DNA from: JAKACA01 sp052143575
GTDB lineage: Bacteria > Actinomycetota > Acidimicrobiia > Acidimicrobiales > Bog-793
DNA length: 64,000 nucleotides
Direction: 5' to 3'
Assembly: GCA_052143575.1 (NCBI GenBank)
Contig: JBKQSP010000043.1
Location: forward strand, 1-64,000
The notes beneath the pieces were generated by a model, which made no database searches, had not been told where the DNA came from, and was given only the letters and a program-made list of their open reading frames with translations. The translations under genes and the position numbers were made by a program. The number at the start of each line of letters is the position of its first letter. The first letter of the stretch is position 1. This document shows, piece by piece, positions 1-6,928 of this stretch.

Positions 1-524
1 ATGCCACCCGACTCGGGGATGCCGCCTGACTGCGGAATACCGCCGGACTGCGGATTACCGCCGGACTGCGGAATCCCACCTGACTGGGGGATGCCGCCTG
101 ACTGGGGGACGCCGCCGCTCATGTCGAAGCCGCCCGACTGTGGCACCGTGCCCGCCTGCGGAACACCCCCGGCGTATGACGCCGCAGGAGATCCGTCCCC
201 GACGTTGCCGCCGGACGTCGGCACGAAGCCGCTGCCTCCGGTCGGGGCGCCCACCGGCGCATCTGCCGACGTGGGCGTGATCTGCCCGTGCTCTGCCTCG
301 TACGCCTGCAGCTGGCTGATGAGTGACGCCACGCGATCGTCGCCCGCCACTCCGGGACGCCCGGCACGCTGGCAGTAGACGATCCCGCCGAGCTCCTGTA
401 GGAGCGCGTCGGCATGACGCTTCGCCTGCATCCCGGACAACTTGTCCTGCCCCGCCTTGGCGCCCTGCTGTGCCTTTTGCGCAAGCGAATCAGTCTGCGC
501 CTTCACCTTGTCCATGAAACCCAC
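1..524 (-). CDS. Hexapeptide-repeat protein, 3' end beyond window
   Basis: The gene starts at a GTG (522-524) preceded by a strong AAAGGAG ribosome site 7 bases upstream, and it runs off the left edge, so the C-terminus is not seen. The first ~55 residues begin MGFMDKVKAQTDSLAQKAQQ and form a charged, Ala/Gln-rich predicted helix. A short folded stretch follows (LGGIVYCQRAGR, then ASLISQLQAYEAE), then a Gly/Pro/Ser linker. The visible C-terminal part is a low-complexity array of GGxPQSG-type hexapeptides (GIPQSG, GNPQSG, GVPQSG). The N-terminal half resembles a conserved actinobacterial hypothetical family from memory; the repeat tail looks like an intrinsically disordered extension. No enzymatic motif is visible and the function is unknown. 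The opposite-strand frame over the repeat is a shadow of it. Confidence 0.8.
   Translation of the reverse strand, partial: MGFMDKVKAQTDSLAQKAQQGAKAGQDKLSGMQAKRHADALLQELGGIVYCQRAGRPGVAGDDRVASLISQLQAYEAEHGQITPTSADAPVGAPTGGSGFVPTSGGNVGDGSPAASYAGGVPQAGTVPQSGGFDMSGGVPQSGGIPQSGGIPQSGGNPQSGGIPQSGGIPESGG
13..116 (-). repeat. 18-bp tandem repeat encoding GGIPQS units
   Basis: Six near-identical 18-base units in a row (plus-strand unit like gccgcctgactgcggaat) encode the Gly-Gly-Ile/Asn/Val-Pro-Gln-Ser tail of the minus-strand gene. Units differ mainly at synonymous positions, for example tgcgga versus tggggg, so protein-level conservation is stronger than DNA-level conservation. The array thins out towards the protein's N-terminus, with degenerate copies (TVPQSGG, GVPQAG) as far as about position 175. 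Confidence 0.85.
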
Positions 525-560
525 GACAGTTCTCCTTTCGGCCTGGCCGAACGCTAGCGC

Positions 561-1310
561 TCATCCGGCCAGCGTTGTGAAGGAACCTCCCGTGAGGCGG
601 CCGCGAACGCCCAGATCGGCCGAGACGTCGTGGGATCGGGCAGCCGCGCGGACGAGCTCACTCCATCGGGCGACGCCGACGCGGCACAACTGCTGCAGCT
701 GCCGACGCTCCCGGCTGCGAAAGGGCGGCCCGTCTCGTCCCGCCACCACGACCAAGCCGGACGAGTCGAGCGGCGCCCAGGCAACGTCGCGGGGTCCGAC
801 CAAGCCGACGCTGTCGACCGACGACAGCGAGAGGCCCGCCCTTGCCCCGGCGACGAAGGCGCCGAGCCAGGCGGCGCTCGGGCTCTCGCCGGCTTCGGCG
901 AGCGTCCGCGCCGTGCTGCCGCTCATGTCGAGCACCGTCGACCAGTCGCAGGCGAACGCCGCGCAGACACCGTGTGCCAGCACGTTCAGCAGCTCTCTGG
1001 CGTCGACGGCTTCCGCCAACAGCACGGCGGCATCGAGGGGGTCACGCCCGGAATGAGGGACGCGGGAGAGGAGATGCCGCAGGTCTTCGACCTCGACTCC
1101 CGGGAGCTGTGAGAGCGCATCGGCGAGAGATTCCGGGCTGAGCCCCTCCGGCAGCTCCACCGTCAGCTCGTCGACGGCTCGGGCGCCGTCACGCTCCAGG
1201 ATGTCGATCCCGACGAGATCGCCACCGACCTCGCCGATCCTGCTGGCGAGCTGACCGAGCGATCCCGGGCGGTCAGCCAGCCAGACCCGGACGACCACAT
1301 AGCGTGTCAT
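561..1310 (-). CDS. ACT-domain protein with GAF-like C-terminal domain
   Basis: A 249-residue protein. I start it at the ATG at 1308-1310 (MTRYVVVRVWLADRPGSLGQ) because the open frame upstream is arginine-rich and translated from tandem-repeat DNA. Residues ~4-75 match an ACT fold: the VRVWLADRPGSLGQLASRIG start and a beta-alpha-beta pattern, as in amino-acid-sensing regulatory domains. Residues ~95-235 read like a degenerate GAF domain (LLAEAVDARELLNVLAHGVC at its start, GLVVVAGRDGPPFRSRERRQ at its end). No catalytic or DNA-binding motif is visible. The likely role is ligand sensing, perhaps of an amino acid, but neither partner nor ligand can be named. It is divergent from the small gene at 1454. 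Confidence 0.75.
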   Translation of the reverse strand: MTRYVVVRVWLADRPGSLGQLASRIGEVGGDLVGIDILERDGARAVDELTVELPEGLSPESLADALSQLPGVEVEDLRHLLSRVPHSGRDPLDAAVLLAEAVDARELLNVLAHGVCAAFACDWSTVLDMSGSTARTLAEAGESPSAAWLGAFVAGARAGLSLSSVDSVGLVGPRDVAWAPLDSSGLVVVAGRDGPPFRSRERRQLQQLCRVGVARWSELVRAAARSHDVSADLGVRGRLTGGSFTTLAG

Positions 1311-1389
1311 AGTCCGAGCGTACGGATCCGATGTGAACGCACGATTTCCACGGTGAGAACACCGTCGAAACCCAACCTGGCCATCCCGC

Positions 1390-1449
1390 ATGAGCAAGGC
1401 CCGCACGAGCAGGGCCCGCATAAGCAAGGCCCGCACGAGCAAGGAGAGA
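1390..1449 (+). repeat. Four 15-bp tandem repeats upstream of the 1454 gene
   Basis: Four consecutive 15-base units: atgagcaaggcccgc, acgagcagggcccgc, ataagcaaggcccgc and acgagcaaggagaga. The last copy diverges at its 3' end, and that divergence creates the AAGGAGAG ribosome binding site of the gene starting at 1454. The array fills the upstream region between two divergent genes. Confidence 0.85.
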
Positions 1450-1453
1450 CACG

Positions 1454-1741
1454 GTGCTGATCGAGCTGACAACGTTCAGGCTCCGCGACGGGATCGACGA
1501 CGTTGCCTTCCTGGCGGCCGACCGGGCGCTACAAGCGGAGCTGAGCTGGCGGGACGGTTTCATCCGGCGGACGACGGCCCGTGGCGAAACATCTGGCTGG
1601 CTCGTCATGACGCTGTGGCGGACGCCGAGCGAGGCGGACACCGCCAACGAGCAGGCATCAGGCGACGGTGCGGCCGGGTCCTTCGCCGAGCTCGTCGACG
1701 CCTCGAGCAAAGCGACCGAGCGCTACTTCAGCCTCGACTGA
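1454..1741 (+). CDS. Small ABM-like (dimeric alpha/beta barrel) protein
   Basis: A 95-residue protein starting at GTG 1454, with AAGGAGAG at 1441-1448 supplied by the last unit of a tandem repeat. The sequence (LIELTTFRLRDGIDDVAFLA at the start, GWLVMTLWRTPSEADTANEQ mid-way, SKATERYFSLD at the end) has the beta-alpha-beta spacing of antibiotic-biosynthesis-monooxygenase-like ferredoxin folds. That family includes small monooxygenases, haem-degrading enzymes and many proteins of unknown role. No catalytic residue can be assigned. It converges on the VOC gene just downstream. The fold assignment is by pattern only. Confidence 0.7.
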   Translation: MLIELTTFRLRDGIDDVAFLAADRALQAELSWRDGFIRRTTARGETSGWLVMTLWRTPSEADTANEQASGDGAAGSFAELVDASSKATERYFSLD

Positions 1742-1747
1742 GCCGCC

Positions 1748-2101
1748 TCACTGCTGGACGAGCACGACCTGGTTGTCCTCCGGATCGCCGATGACCGCCA
1801 GCGTCGGGCCGTTCGGGACGTCGAACGGCTCCGTCACGGCTGATCCGCCGAGCTCGACGGCCTTCGTGAGGGACTCACGCAGATCCCGCACCTGGACGTA
1901 GAGTGACACGCCCGGACGGTCCGTCTGGCGGATGTGACCACCCGGTCCCGGCTCGGGCCCGCCGACGCCGGCGGCGATCGTCATGATGGGACCATCGCCG
2001 ACGGACCAGTTGAACAGAGCGCTGTAGAAGGCCCGCAAGCGCGCAGGGTCCTGCCCGCCGATCTCGAAGTGCACCACGGGCCGCGCCCAGTCGTTCGCCA
2101 T
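1748..2101 (-). CDS. VOC (glyoxalase/bleomycin-resistance fold) family protein
   Basis: A 117-residue single-module VOC protein starting at ATG 2099-2101. The N-terminus reads PVVHFEIGGQDPARLRAFYS, the hallmark start of these beta-alpha-beta-beta-beta modules, including the usual aromatic FYSALFNW. The C-terminus contains GPTLAVIGDPEDNQVVLVQQ, where the family normally carries the final metal-ligand glutamate; here DNQVVLVQ replaces the common GN-x-hydrophobic-x-Glu, so a metal-dependent lyase activity is doubtful. Related stand-alone proteins act in small-molecule binding or resistance. The substrate cannot be predicted. Confidence 0.8.
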   Translation of the reverse strand: MANDWARPVVHFEIGGQDPARLRAFYSALFNWSVGDGPIMTIAAGVGGPEPGPGGHIRQTDRPGVSLYVQVRDLRESLTKAVELGGSAVTEPFDVPNGPTLAVIGDPEDNQVVLVQQ

Positions 2102-2227
2102 TCGGCCTCCGATCCTTGCGACCCAACCGTACCGCCGGAGCGCTCGGCCTCGCCTCGCTGACCAGCATCTCGCTATCGTCCAGATGTGGTCCTTTCCTCC
2201 GTGCCGATGGGCGGGTAGATCTCAGAG

Positions 2228-3085
2228 ATGCTTTTCGGGCGCCGGTGGCGGCGATCGGTCACTCCTTCTCCAACCGTCGACCCCGTTGCGCCGGCTCACA
2301 GCTGCGGCGACGAGCTCGTCGAGTGCGCCTACACCACGGCACTGGGCAGTCGAGCCGACAACCAGGACCGCTGCGCGATCTCGCCGCGATGGGCCGTGCT
2401 GAGCGATGGGGCCGGTGGCCATGCCGGCGGGGCGCTGGCGGCGCAGCTGACGGTGGACGCTGTGGTGTCGTGTCTCCAGTCCGGTGAGACGGCGCCGGTC
2501 ACTCCCCTCCTGGAGGAGGCGGTGGCGCGAGCCAACGAGGCCGTGCGCGAGGCGCGACGAGCCGACAGCAGGGTCGGCAGCATGGCCGCCACGCTGACGG
2601 TTGCCGTCGCCACCGCCGTCGAAGAAGGCGAGAGCAGCTGGCTCGTCGCCAACGTGGGCGACTCAAGGGCATGGCTCGTGACTCCGCAGACGGCAACTCA
2701 GATCACCGAGGACGACAATGTCGCCGCTCAGCTCGTGCGTTCCGGGAACCTGACACCGCAGGAGGCGCTCGCCCATCCGGGGCGGAACTGGATCACTCGC
2801 GCCATCGGGGCCGAAGACGAGCTGTCACCGCGGACGACACCGATCCGCCTCAGGCCGGGAGACGCCCTCGTGATTGCCTCCGACGGCCTCGACGTGTTGA
2901 GCACCGACGACATCTGCAGCCTGATGGCCGATCGTCCCAACCCGTCGGACGCCGTCGGGGCGCTCGTCGCCTCCGCCCTTGGCAAGGGGGCACTCGACAA
3001 CGTCACGGCCGCCGTCGTCCGTCACGTGACATCCTCGTCTCATGCTTCGATGTCCGCCGACGCTCCCCCAGCTCCGACCGCTTAA
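2228..3085 (+). CDS. PP2C-family Ser/Thr protein phosphatase
   Basis: A 285-residue protein with the PP2C signature motifs in order: a Mg/Mn-binding NQDRC (~res 46-50) and VLSDGAGGHAGG (~58-69), SMAATLTVAV (~118-127), NVGDSRAWLV (~140-149), a late VIASDGLDVL and a terminal DNVTAAVV. It should dephosphorylate Ser/Thr phosphoproteins in the cytosol; no membrane segment is visible. The length suits a compact stand-alone bacterial PP2C. It is 12 bases upstream of the PPOX-family gene and probably co-transcribed with it. The PASTA kinase at 48-50 kb is a plausible functional counterpart but is not linked by position. A start at ATG 2228 is assumed; no strong ribosome site precedes it. Confidence 0.88.
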   Translation: MLFGRRWRRSVTPSPTVDPVAPAHSCGDELVECAYTTALGSRADNQDRCAISPRWAVLSDGAGGHAGGALAAQLTVDAVVSCLQSGETAPVTPLLEEAVARANEAVREARRADSRVGSMAATLTVAVATAVEEGESSWLVANVGDSRAWLVTPQTATQITEDDNVAAQLVRSGNLTPQEALAHPGRNWITRAIGAEDELSPRTTPIRLRPGDALVIASDGLDVLSTDDICSLMADRPNPSDAVGALVASALGKGALDNVTAAVVRHVTSSSHASMSADAPPAPTA

Positions 3086-3097
3086 GGCTCGACGGCC

Positions 3098-3535
3098 ATG
3101 ACCACACTGCAGGATGCCGCCGAGATCGCCGCAGCTGAGCGGTTTCTCGCCGTCGTGTCCACGCTGCGGAGCGACGCCACGATCCAGACCTCGGTCGTCA
3201 ACGCCGGCGTTCTGACGCATCCGTTCGGTGACGAGGAGGTCGTCGGCTTCGTGACCTATGGACGAACGAAACTTCGCAATCTGCGATCGCGTCCCCAGGT
3301 CACCGTGACGTATCGCTCCGGCTGGACATGGGCTGCCGTTGAAGGTCGCGCCGAGCTGATCGGGCCGGACGACCCGAGGCCCGGCGTAGACGCAGAGCGG
3401 TTGCGGCTCCTTTTACGCGAGGTGTTCGCGGCTGCCGGTGGCACGCACGACGACTGGGCTGCCTACGACCGCGAGATGCTGGAGCAGCGTCGCACGGTCG
3501 TCCTCGTCGTGCCCTCCCGCGTCTACAGCAACTGA
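3098..3535 (+). CDS. PPOX-class, probably F420-dependent, oxidoreductase
   Basis: A 145-residue split-beta-barrel protein. Its pattern (FLAVVSTLRSDATIQTSVVN, later VVGFVTYGRTKLRNLRSRPQ and VTVTYRSGWTWAAVEGRAEL) is typical of the pyridoxamine-5'-phosphate-oxidase-like superfamily in Actinobacteria. Many members bind F420 rather than FMN. The Thr-Lys-Leu-Arg-Asn-Leu segment matches the usual cofactor-phosphate contact region of this group. It starts 12 bases after the PP2C stop and likely shares its transcript. Members reduce or oxidise small aromatic or tetrapyrrole substrates; the substrate cannot be told from the sequence. Confidence 0.8.
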   Translation: MTTLQDAAEIAAAERFLAVVSTLRSDATIQTSVVNAGVLTHPFGDEEVVGFVTYGRTKLRNLRSRPQVTVTYRSGWTWAAVEGRAELIGPDDPRPGVDAERLRLLLREVFAAAGGTHDDWAAYDREMLEQRRTVVLVVPSRVYSN

Positions 3536-3726
3536 GCCGACGCCCTCAGGTGCCCACTCGCAACGCCTCGCGCACGAGGTCGGTCACCCCGGGTGGTCCG
3601 GGTCATGGCCACCCACAAGCCGGCCCGCGGTGGTGACGCCGAGTTGGAGGAACGTGAGAGAAAGGGTCGAGAATCGGGGCTACTCTCAACGGGCTGAGGC
3701 ATGGCGTCTGAGACGGGAGGAATCAG

Positions 3727-5142
3727 GTGTTGCGTCGAGCTGGATTGGCCCTTCTGCTGGTCACGATTGCTGGGCTTGCTTCTTTCGTACCGGCCTCGGC
3801 GGATGAGAAGACGCCGCAGGTCGCTCTTGTCCCACAGGTCGCTCTTATCGCGAAGGTCGGCTACGGGGGTGCGCCGATAGGTTTCGCCCGCAGCGCGAAT
3901 GGCACGCTGCATGTGGTCTACGAGACGGACATCAGCTGGGGTGATTCGGCCAACGGCGTGGGGACCATCACGATCGGGCGAAGCGGGGCGGTCGGCCACC
4001 CGGTTCAGGCGCTGAACTGGAAGGACACAGGGGGGTCGCCGAGCGGTATTCCCGGGCTGGCGATCCTGCCGTCGGGTGCGCTGGAAGCGACCTTTGGCGG
4101 CTCGCCGACTGTAAACGACGGGCCGTGGGGCATCAGTTCGAGCGACGGCGGTTCCACCTGGTCAGCTCCGGTGGACATCAGTAGTGGCTCGATGTTCGCC
4201 GGTGACAGCGCCGTCAGGGTGGAGGAGTCGAACGGCACCCCTGTGCTGCTTGCGGGATGCTGCGGGAACATCGTCATCCAGCAAGGTTTCGGGCCCGGCT
4301 CGAAGACCTATACGCTCACCAACGGCACCGACGGCGCCGCCGGCAACACCGACTCTGCCGTCGACGCCGCCACAGGAGCAGTCATTGCGGGCTGGGATTC
4401 CAACGACGGCTCAGGCGGTCTGTGGTTCCAGCAGGTCGCACCGACGAAGGGCGCGGCGCGGAAGGTACCGGTCCCGTCGCAATTCGGCACGGGCGAGCCG
4501 TTGATCGTGGCAGGACGCGACAAGGGTCCAGGTGTGTTCGCGGCCTATCCCGCGACCTACGGCGCCACGACGCCAATCAGGCTGCTCCGCTATGGAGGTG
4601 GCCCGGCCTCGGTTGGCTCGGTGAAGGGACTGCACGCGACGGTTTGGGGTGTTGCCACCGGCCCGGACGGTCGCATCTGGGTGTTCTGGTCTGGGGAGAT
4701 CAACGGCGAGGGCGTAACCGCAATCACCCGGTCGAACAAGGCGGTGACCCGGTTCGAGCCGATCCAGACCTTCGACTTCAACTGGTCGTATCTGTTCTCG
4801 CTCTCTGGTGATGGGCGCCTCGGCCCGCTCGACCTGCTGATCAGCGGGATTCCTTCGGTCAAGAATGCCGTCAGCGGGATCTACTATCACCGTGCCCTGC
4901 CGATGCTCTCGGCCGGGGCCACCGTAAAGCAGTTGGCGAGCGGCACGTTCGAGTTGACGGTCCACGTGACCGATGCCGGGGACGCCCTAGCGGGGGCGCA
5001 TGCCGCTGCGAAGGGCAAGAGCGGCGTGACGAACAGCAGCGGAATCGCGAATCTCACGGTCTCGGGCCGTTCCGGCCAGCACCTCACGATGACCGTCACC
5101 GCTCCCGGCTACCGATTGTCGACGATTCGCGTCACCCTCTGA
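3727..5142 (+). CDS. Secreted BNR/propeller-like protein with C-terminal Ig-like domain
   Basis: A 471-residue exported protein. It starts at GTG 3727 behind a GGGAGG ribosome site (3716-3721). The N-terminus (LRRAGLALLLVTIAGLASFVPASA) is a Sec signal peptide with a likely cleavage after ASA. The body has repeated Gly/Trp-rich strands including SSSDGGSTWSAPVD, an Asp-box (BNR) turn characteristic of sialidase-type beta-propellers. The last ~80 residues (from SAGATVKQLASG to SGIANLTVSGRSG and TAPGYRLSTIRV) look like a carboxypeptidase-regulatory or invasin-type Ig-like domain. No glycosidase catalytic triad is evident, so an adhesive or binding role is as likely as an enzymatic one. Confidence 0.72.
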   Translation: MLRRAGLALLLVTIAGLASFVPASADEKTPQVALVPQVALIAKVGYGGAPIGFARSANGTLHVVYETDISWGDSANGVGTITIGRSGAVGHPVQALNWKDTGGSPSGIPGLAILPSGALEATFGGSPTVNDGPWGISSSDGGSTWSAPVDISSGSMFAGDSAVRVEESNGTPVLLAGCCGNIVIQQGFGPGSKTYTLTNGTDGAAGNTDSAVDAATGAVIAGWDSNDGSGGLWFQQVAPTKGAARKVPVPSQFGTGEPLIVAGRDKGPGVFAAYPATYGATTPIRLLRYGGGPASVGSVKGLHATVWGVATGPDGRIWVFWSGEINGEGVTAITRSNKAVTRFEPIQTFDFNWSYLFSLSGDGRLGPLDLLISGIPSVKNAVSGIYYHRALPMLSAGATVKQLASGTFELTVHVTDAGDALAGAHAAAKGKSGVTNSSGIANLTVSGRSGQHLTMTVTAPGYRLSTIRVTL

Positions 5143-5173
5143 GGCTCGGGCCAGGCGCTACGCCAAAAAACCC

Positions 5174-6319
5174 TTACCGCAGAAGGCTTCTTGCTATGAC
5201 GATGCGCTGGATCTGGTTCGTGCCCTCGTAGATCTGGGTGATCTTGGCGTCCCGCATGAACCGCTCCGCCGGGAAGGCCCGCGTGTAGCCGTAGCCACCC
5301 AGCAGCTGGACGGCGTCCGTCGCCACCTGCATTGCCACGTCGGAAGCGAAACACTTCGCCATCGCCCCGAGCGAGGACAGCTCGCCGTTCGGGTCCCCGG
5401 CGTCGATGGTCGCACAGGCCCGGTACACGAGGCCCCGCGCCGCCTCCACCCGCATCGCCATGTCCGCGACCATGAACTGCAGGCCCTGAAACTCCGCCAG
5501 CGGCCGCCCGAATTGCTGCCGGCGCTTCAGGTAGCCGACGGCGAAGTCGAGGGCGCCCTGGGCGATCCCGACGGCCTGCGCACCGATCGTCGGCCGGCTG
5601 CGGTCGAGCGTGTGCATGGCGATGTAGAAGCCACGCCCCTCCTCCCCGACGAGGTTCTCTGCCGGCACGCGCACGTCGTCGAAGACGACCTCCCCCGTGG
5701 GGCTCGCCCGCAGGCCCAGCTTGTGTTCGAGCTTGGGGACCTTCACCCCCCAGTCCTTCTCGACGAGGAAGCAGCTGATGCCGCGGTGGCCGGCGGCTGG
5801 GTCCGTCTTGGCGAACACCGTGTAGAGGTCCGAGATGCCGGCGTTCGTGATCCAGTACTTCGTCCCCGAGATGACATAGTCGTCGCCGTCGCGAACGGCT
5901 CGCGTCGTCATGGAGGCGACGTCGGATCCGGCGTCCGGCTCGGACAGGCAGTAGCTCGCCTGCGCCTCACCCGAGGCGACGCGAGGCAGGTACTTCCGCT
6001 TGGTCTCCTCACTGGCGAAGTTCATGACCGGGAGCATCCCGAGCTTGGAGATGAGGAGCGTCACGGCCGTGGAGGCGCACGCCCTCGAAACCTCCTCGAT
6101 GGAGACGGCCTGCGTGACGGCGTCAGCTCCGTGGCCGCCGTACTCCGACGGCACCCACAGCGCCGGCAGCTCCATGTCGACGCAGGCCCGGAAGCTCTCC
6201 CAGGGGTACTCCTCGCGCTCGTCGTAACCGGCGGCATTCGGGGCGATCTTGTCTGCGACGAACTGCCGCAGCACCTGCCGGAAATGGCTCTGATCTTCTG
6301 TTAACTCGAACGACGACAT
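5174..6319 (-). CDS. Acyl-CoA dehydrogenase
   Basis: A 381-residue FAD enzyme that oxidises acyl-CoA thioesters to 2-enoyl-CoA and passes electrons to ETF. The three-domain architecture is complete: an N-terminal helical domain (FELTEDQSHFRQVLRQFVAD), a middle beta domain with YCLSEPDAGSDVASM and KYWITNAGISD, and a C-terminal helical bundle ending with QLLGGYGYTRAFPAERFMRD and the IYEGTNQIQRIVIAR motif. The Glu of YEGT is the catalytic base position in short/medium-chain enzymes. The length is standard. The hypothetical gene ending at 6361 lies 41 bases upstream on the same strand. Chain-length specificity cannot be assigned. Confidence 0.92.
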   Translation of the reverse strand: MSSFELTEDQSHFRQVLRQFVADKIAPNAAGYDEREEYPWESFRACVDMELPALWVPSEYGGHGADAVTQAVSIEEVSRACASTAVTLLISKLGMLPVMNFASEETKRKYLPRVASGEAQASYCLSEPDAGSDVASMTTRAVRDGDDYVISGTKYWITNAGISDLYTVFAKTDPAAGHRGISCFLVEKDWGVKVPKLEHKLGLRASPTGEVVFDDVRVPAENLVGEEGRGFYIAMHTLDRSRPTIGAQAVGIAQGALDFAVGYLKRRQQFGRPLAEFQGLQFMVADMAMRVEAARGLVYRACATIDAGDPNGELSSLGAMAKCFASDVAMQVATDAVQLLGGYGYTRAFPAERFMRDAKITQIYEGTNQIQRIVIARSLLR

Positions 6320-6360
6320 GAAGCGAGTCTCGCGCTCTTCGGACAGGGCTCCGGCCGCGG

Positions 6361-6891
6361 TCAGCCGGGCAGACCGGTGAGCGTCAGCCAGGCATTCGGA
6401 TCCGAGGTCATTGCCTCGCGAACCGCCGCCGGGACGAGCCGGAGCGTGCTCTCGGGGATGAGGTCGGCGAGGTCACGCTGCTGCCAGTAGTCATGGGCGA
6501 TGCCGGCGAAGAGCCGCTCGCGCGCCTCCACGAGGTCCTCCGGGGCACCCTCGAGAAACCCGAAGAGGTGCAAGGCAAGCTCGATGTCCCCCAGCACGGG
6601 CGCCCGCCCGAAGATCGAGGCACGCTTGAGGGCGATCGCCACGGCGCCCGCCAGCACGTCGTCGGCATGCTCGACATCGGTGAGACGCAAGCTGGTGCCC
6701 AGGCGCTCCGCCAGCAGCAGGGCGTAGCCCTGGTCAGGCCCGGGTATGCCGGTGTTCGGGCGGTGACGTGCCCGTGGGCTCGGCTTGTAGTCGGCAGGCC
6801 GGTGCGAGTGCCACTCACCGGCCCCTGGGAGCTTGTAGGCCTCCCGGACCTCCGCACGGTCGGTGACGGGAGCGAACTTCGGTTGCGTCAT
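6361..6891 (-). CDS. Conserved hypothetical protein, 176 aa
   Basis: I do not recognise a family. The protein begins MTQPKFAPVTDRAEVREAYK and is soluble, with a central helical region (GYALLLAERLGTSLRLTDVE, then DDVLAGAVAIALKRASIFGR) and a Trp/Tyr-containing HDYWQQRDLADLIPES stretch. No signal peptide, membrane segment or metal motif is visible. It lies 37 bases downstream of cimA on the same strand and 41 bases upstream of an acyl-CoA dehydrogenase, so it may sit in the tail of the leuB-ilvE-cimA transcript. Frame, codon use and spacing support a real gene; the function is unknown. Confidence 0.7.
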   Translation of the reverse strand: MTQPKFAPVTDRAEVREAYKLPGAGEWHSHRPADYKPSPRARHRPNTGIPGPDQGYALLLAERLGTSLRLTDVEHADDVLAGAVAIALKRASIFGRAPVLGDIELALHLFGFLEGAPEDLVEARERLFAGIAHDYWQQRDLADLIPESTLRLVPAAVREAMTSDPNAWLTLTGLPG

Positions 6892-6928
6892 CGGGCTCGT
6901 TTCCTGGTCGGCGAACCAACAGCCGAGC

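Noticed and set aside
1..378. Plus-strand ORF with repeated PPDCG/PPDWG units
   Set aside because: It is the antisense of the minus-strand GGIPQS-repeat gene, which has a strong ribosome site, GTG start and better codon pattern.
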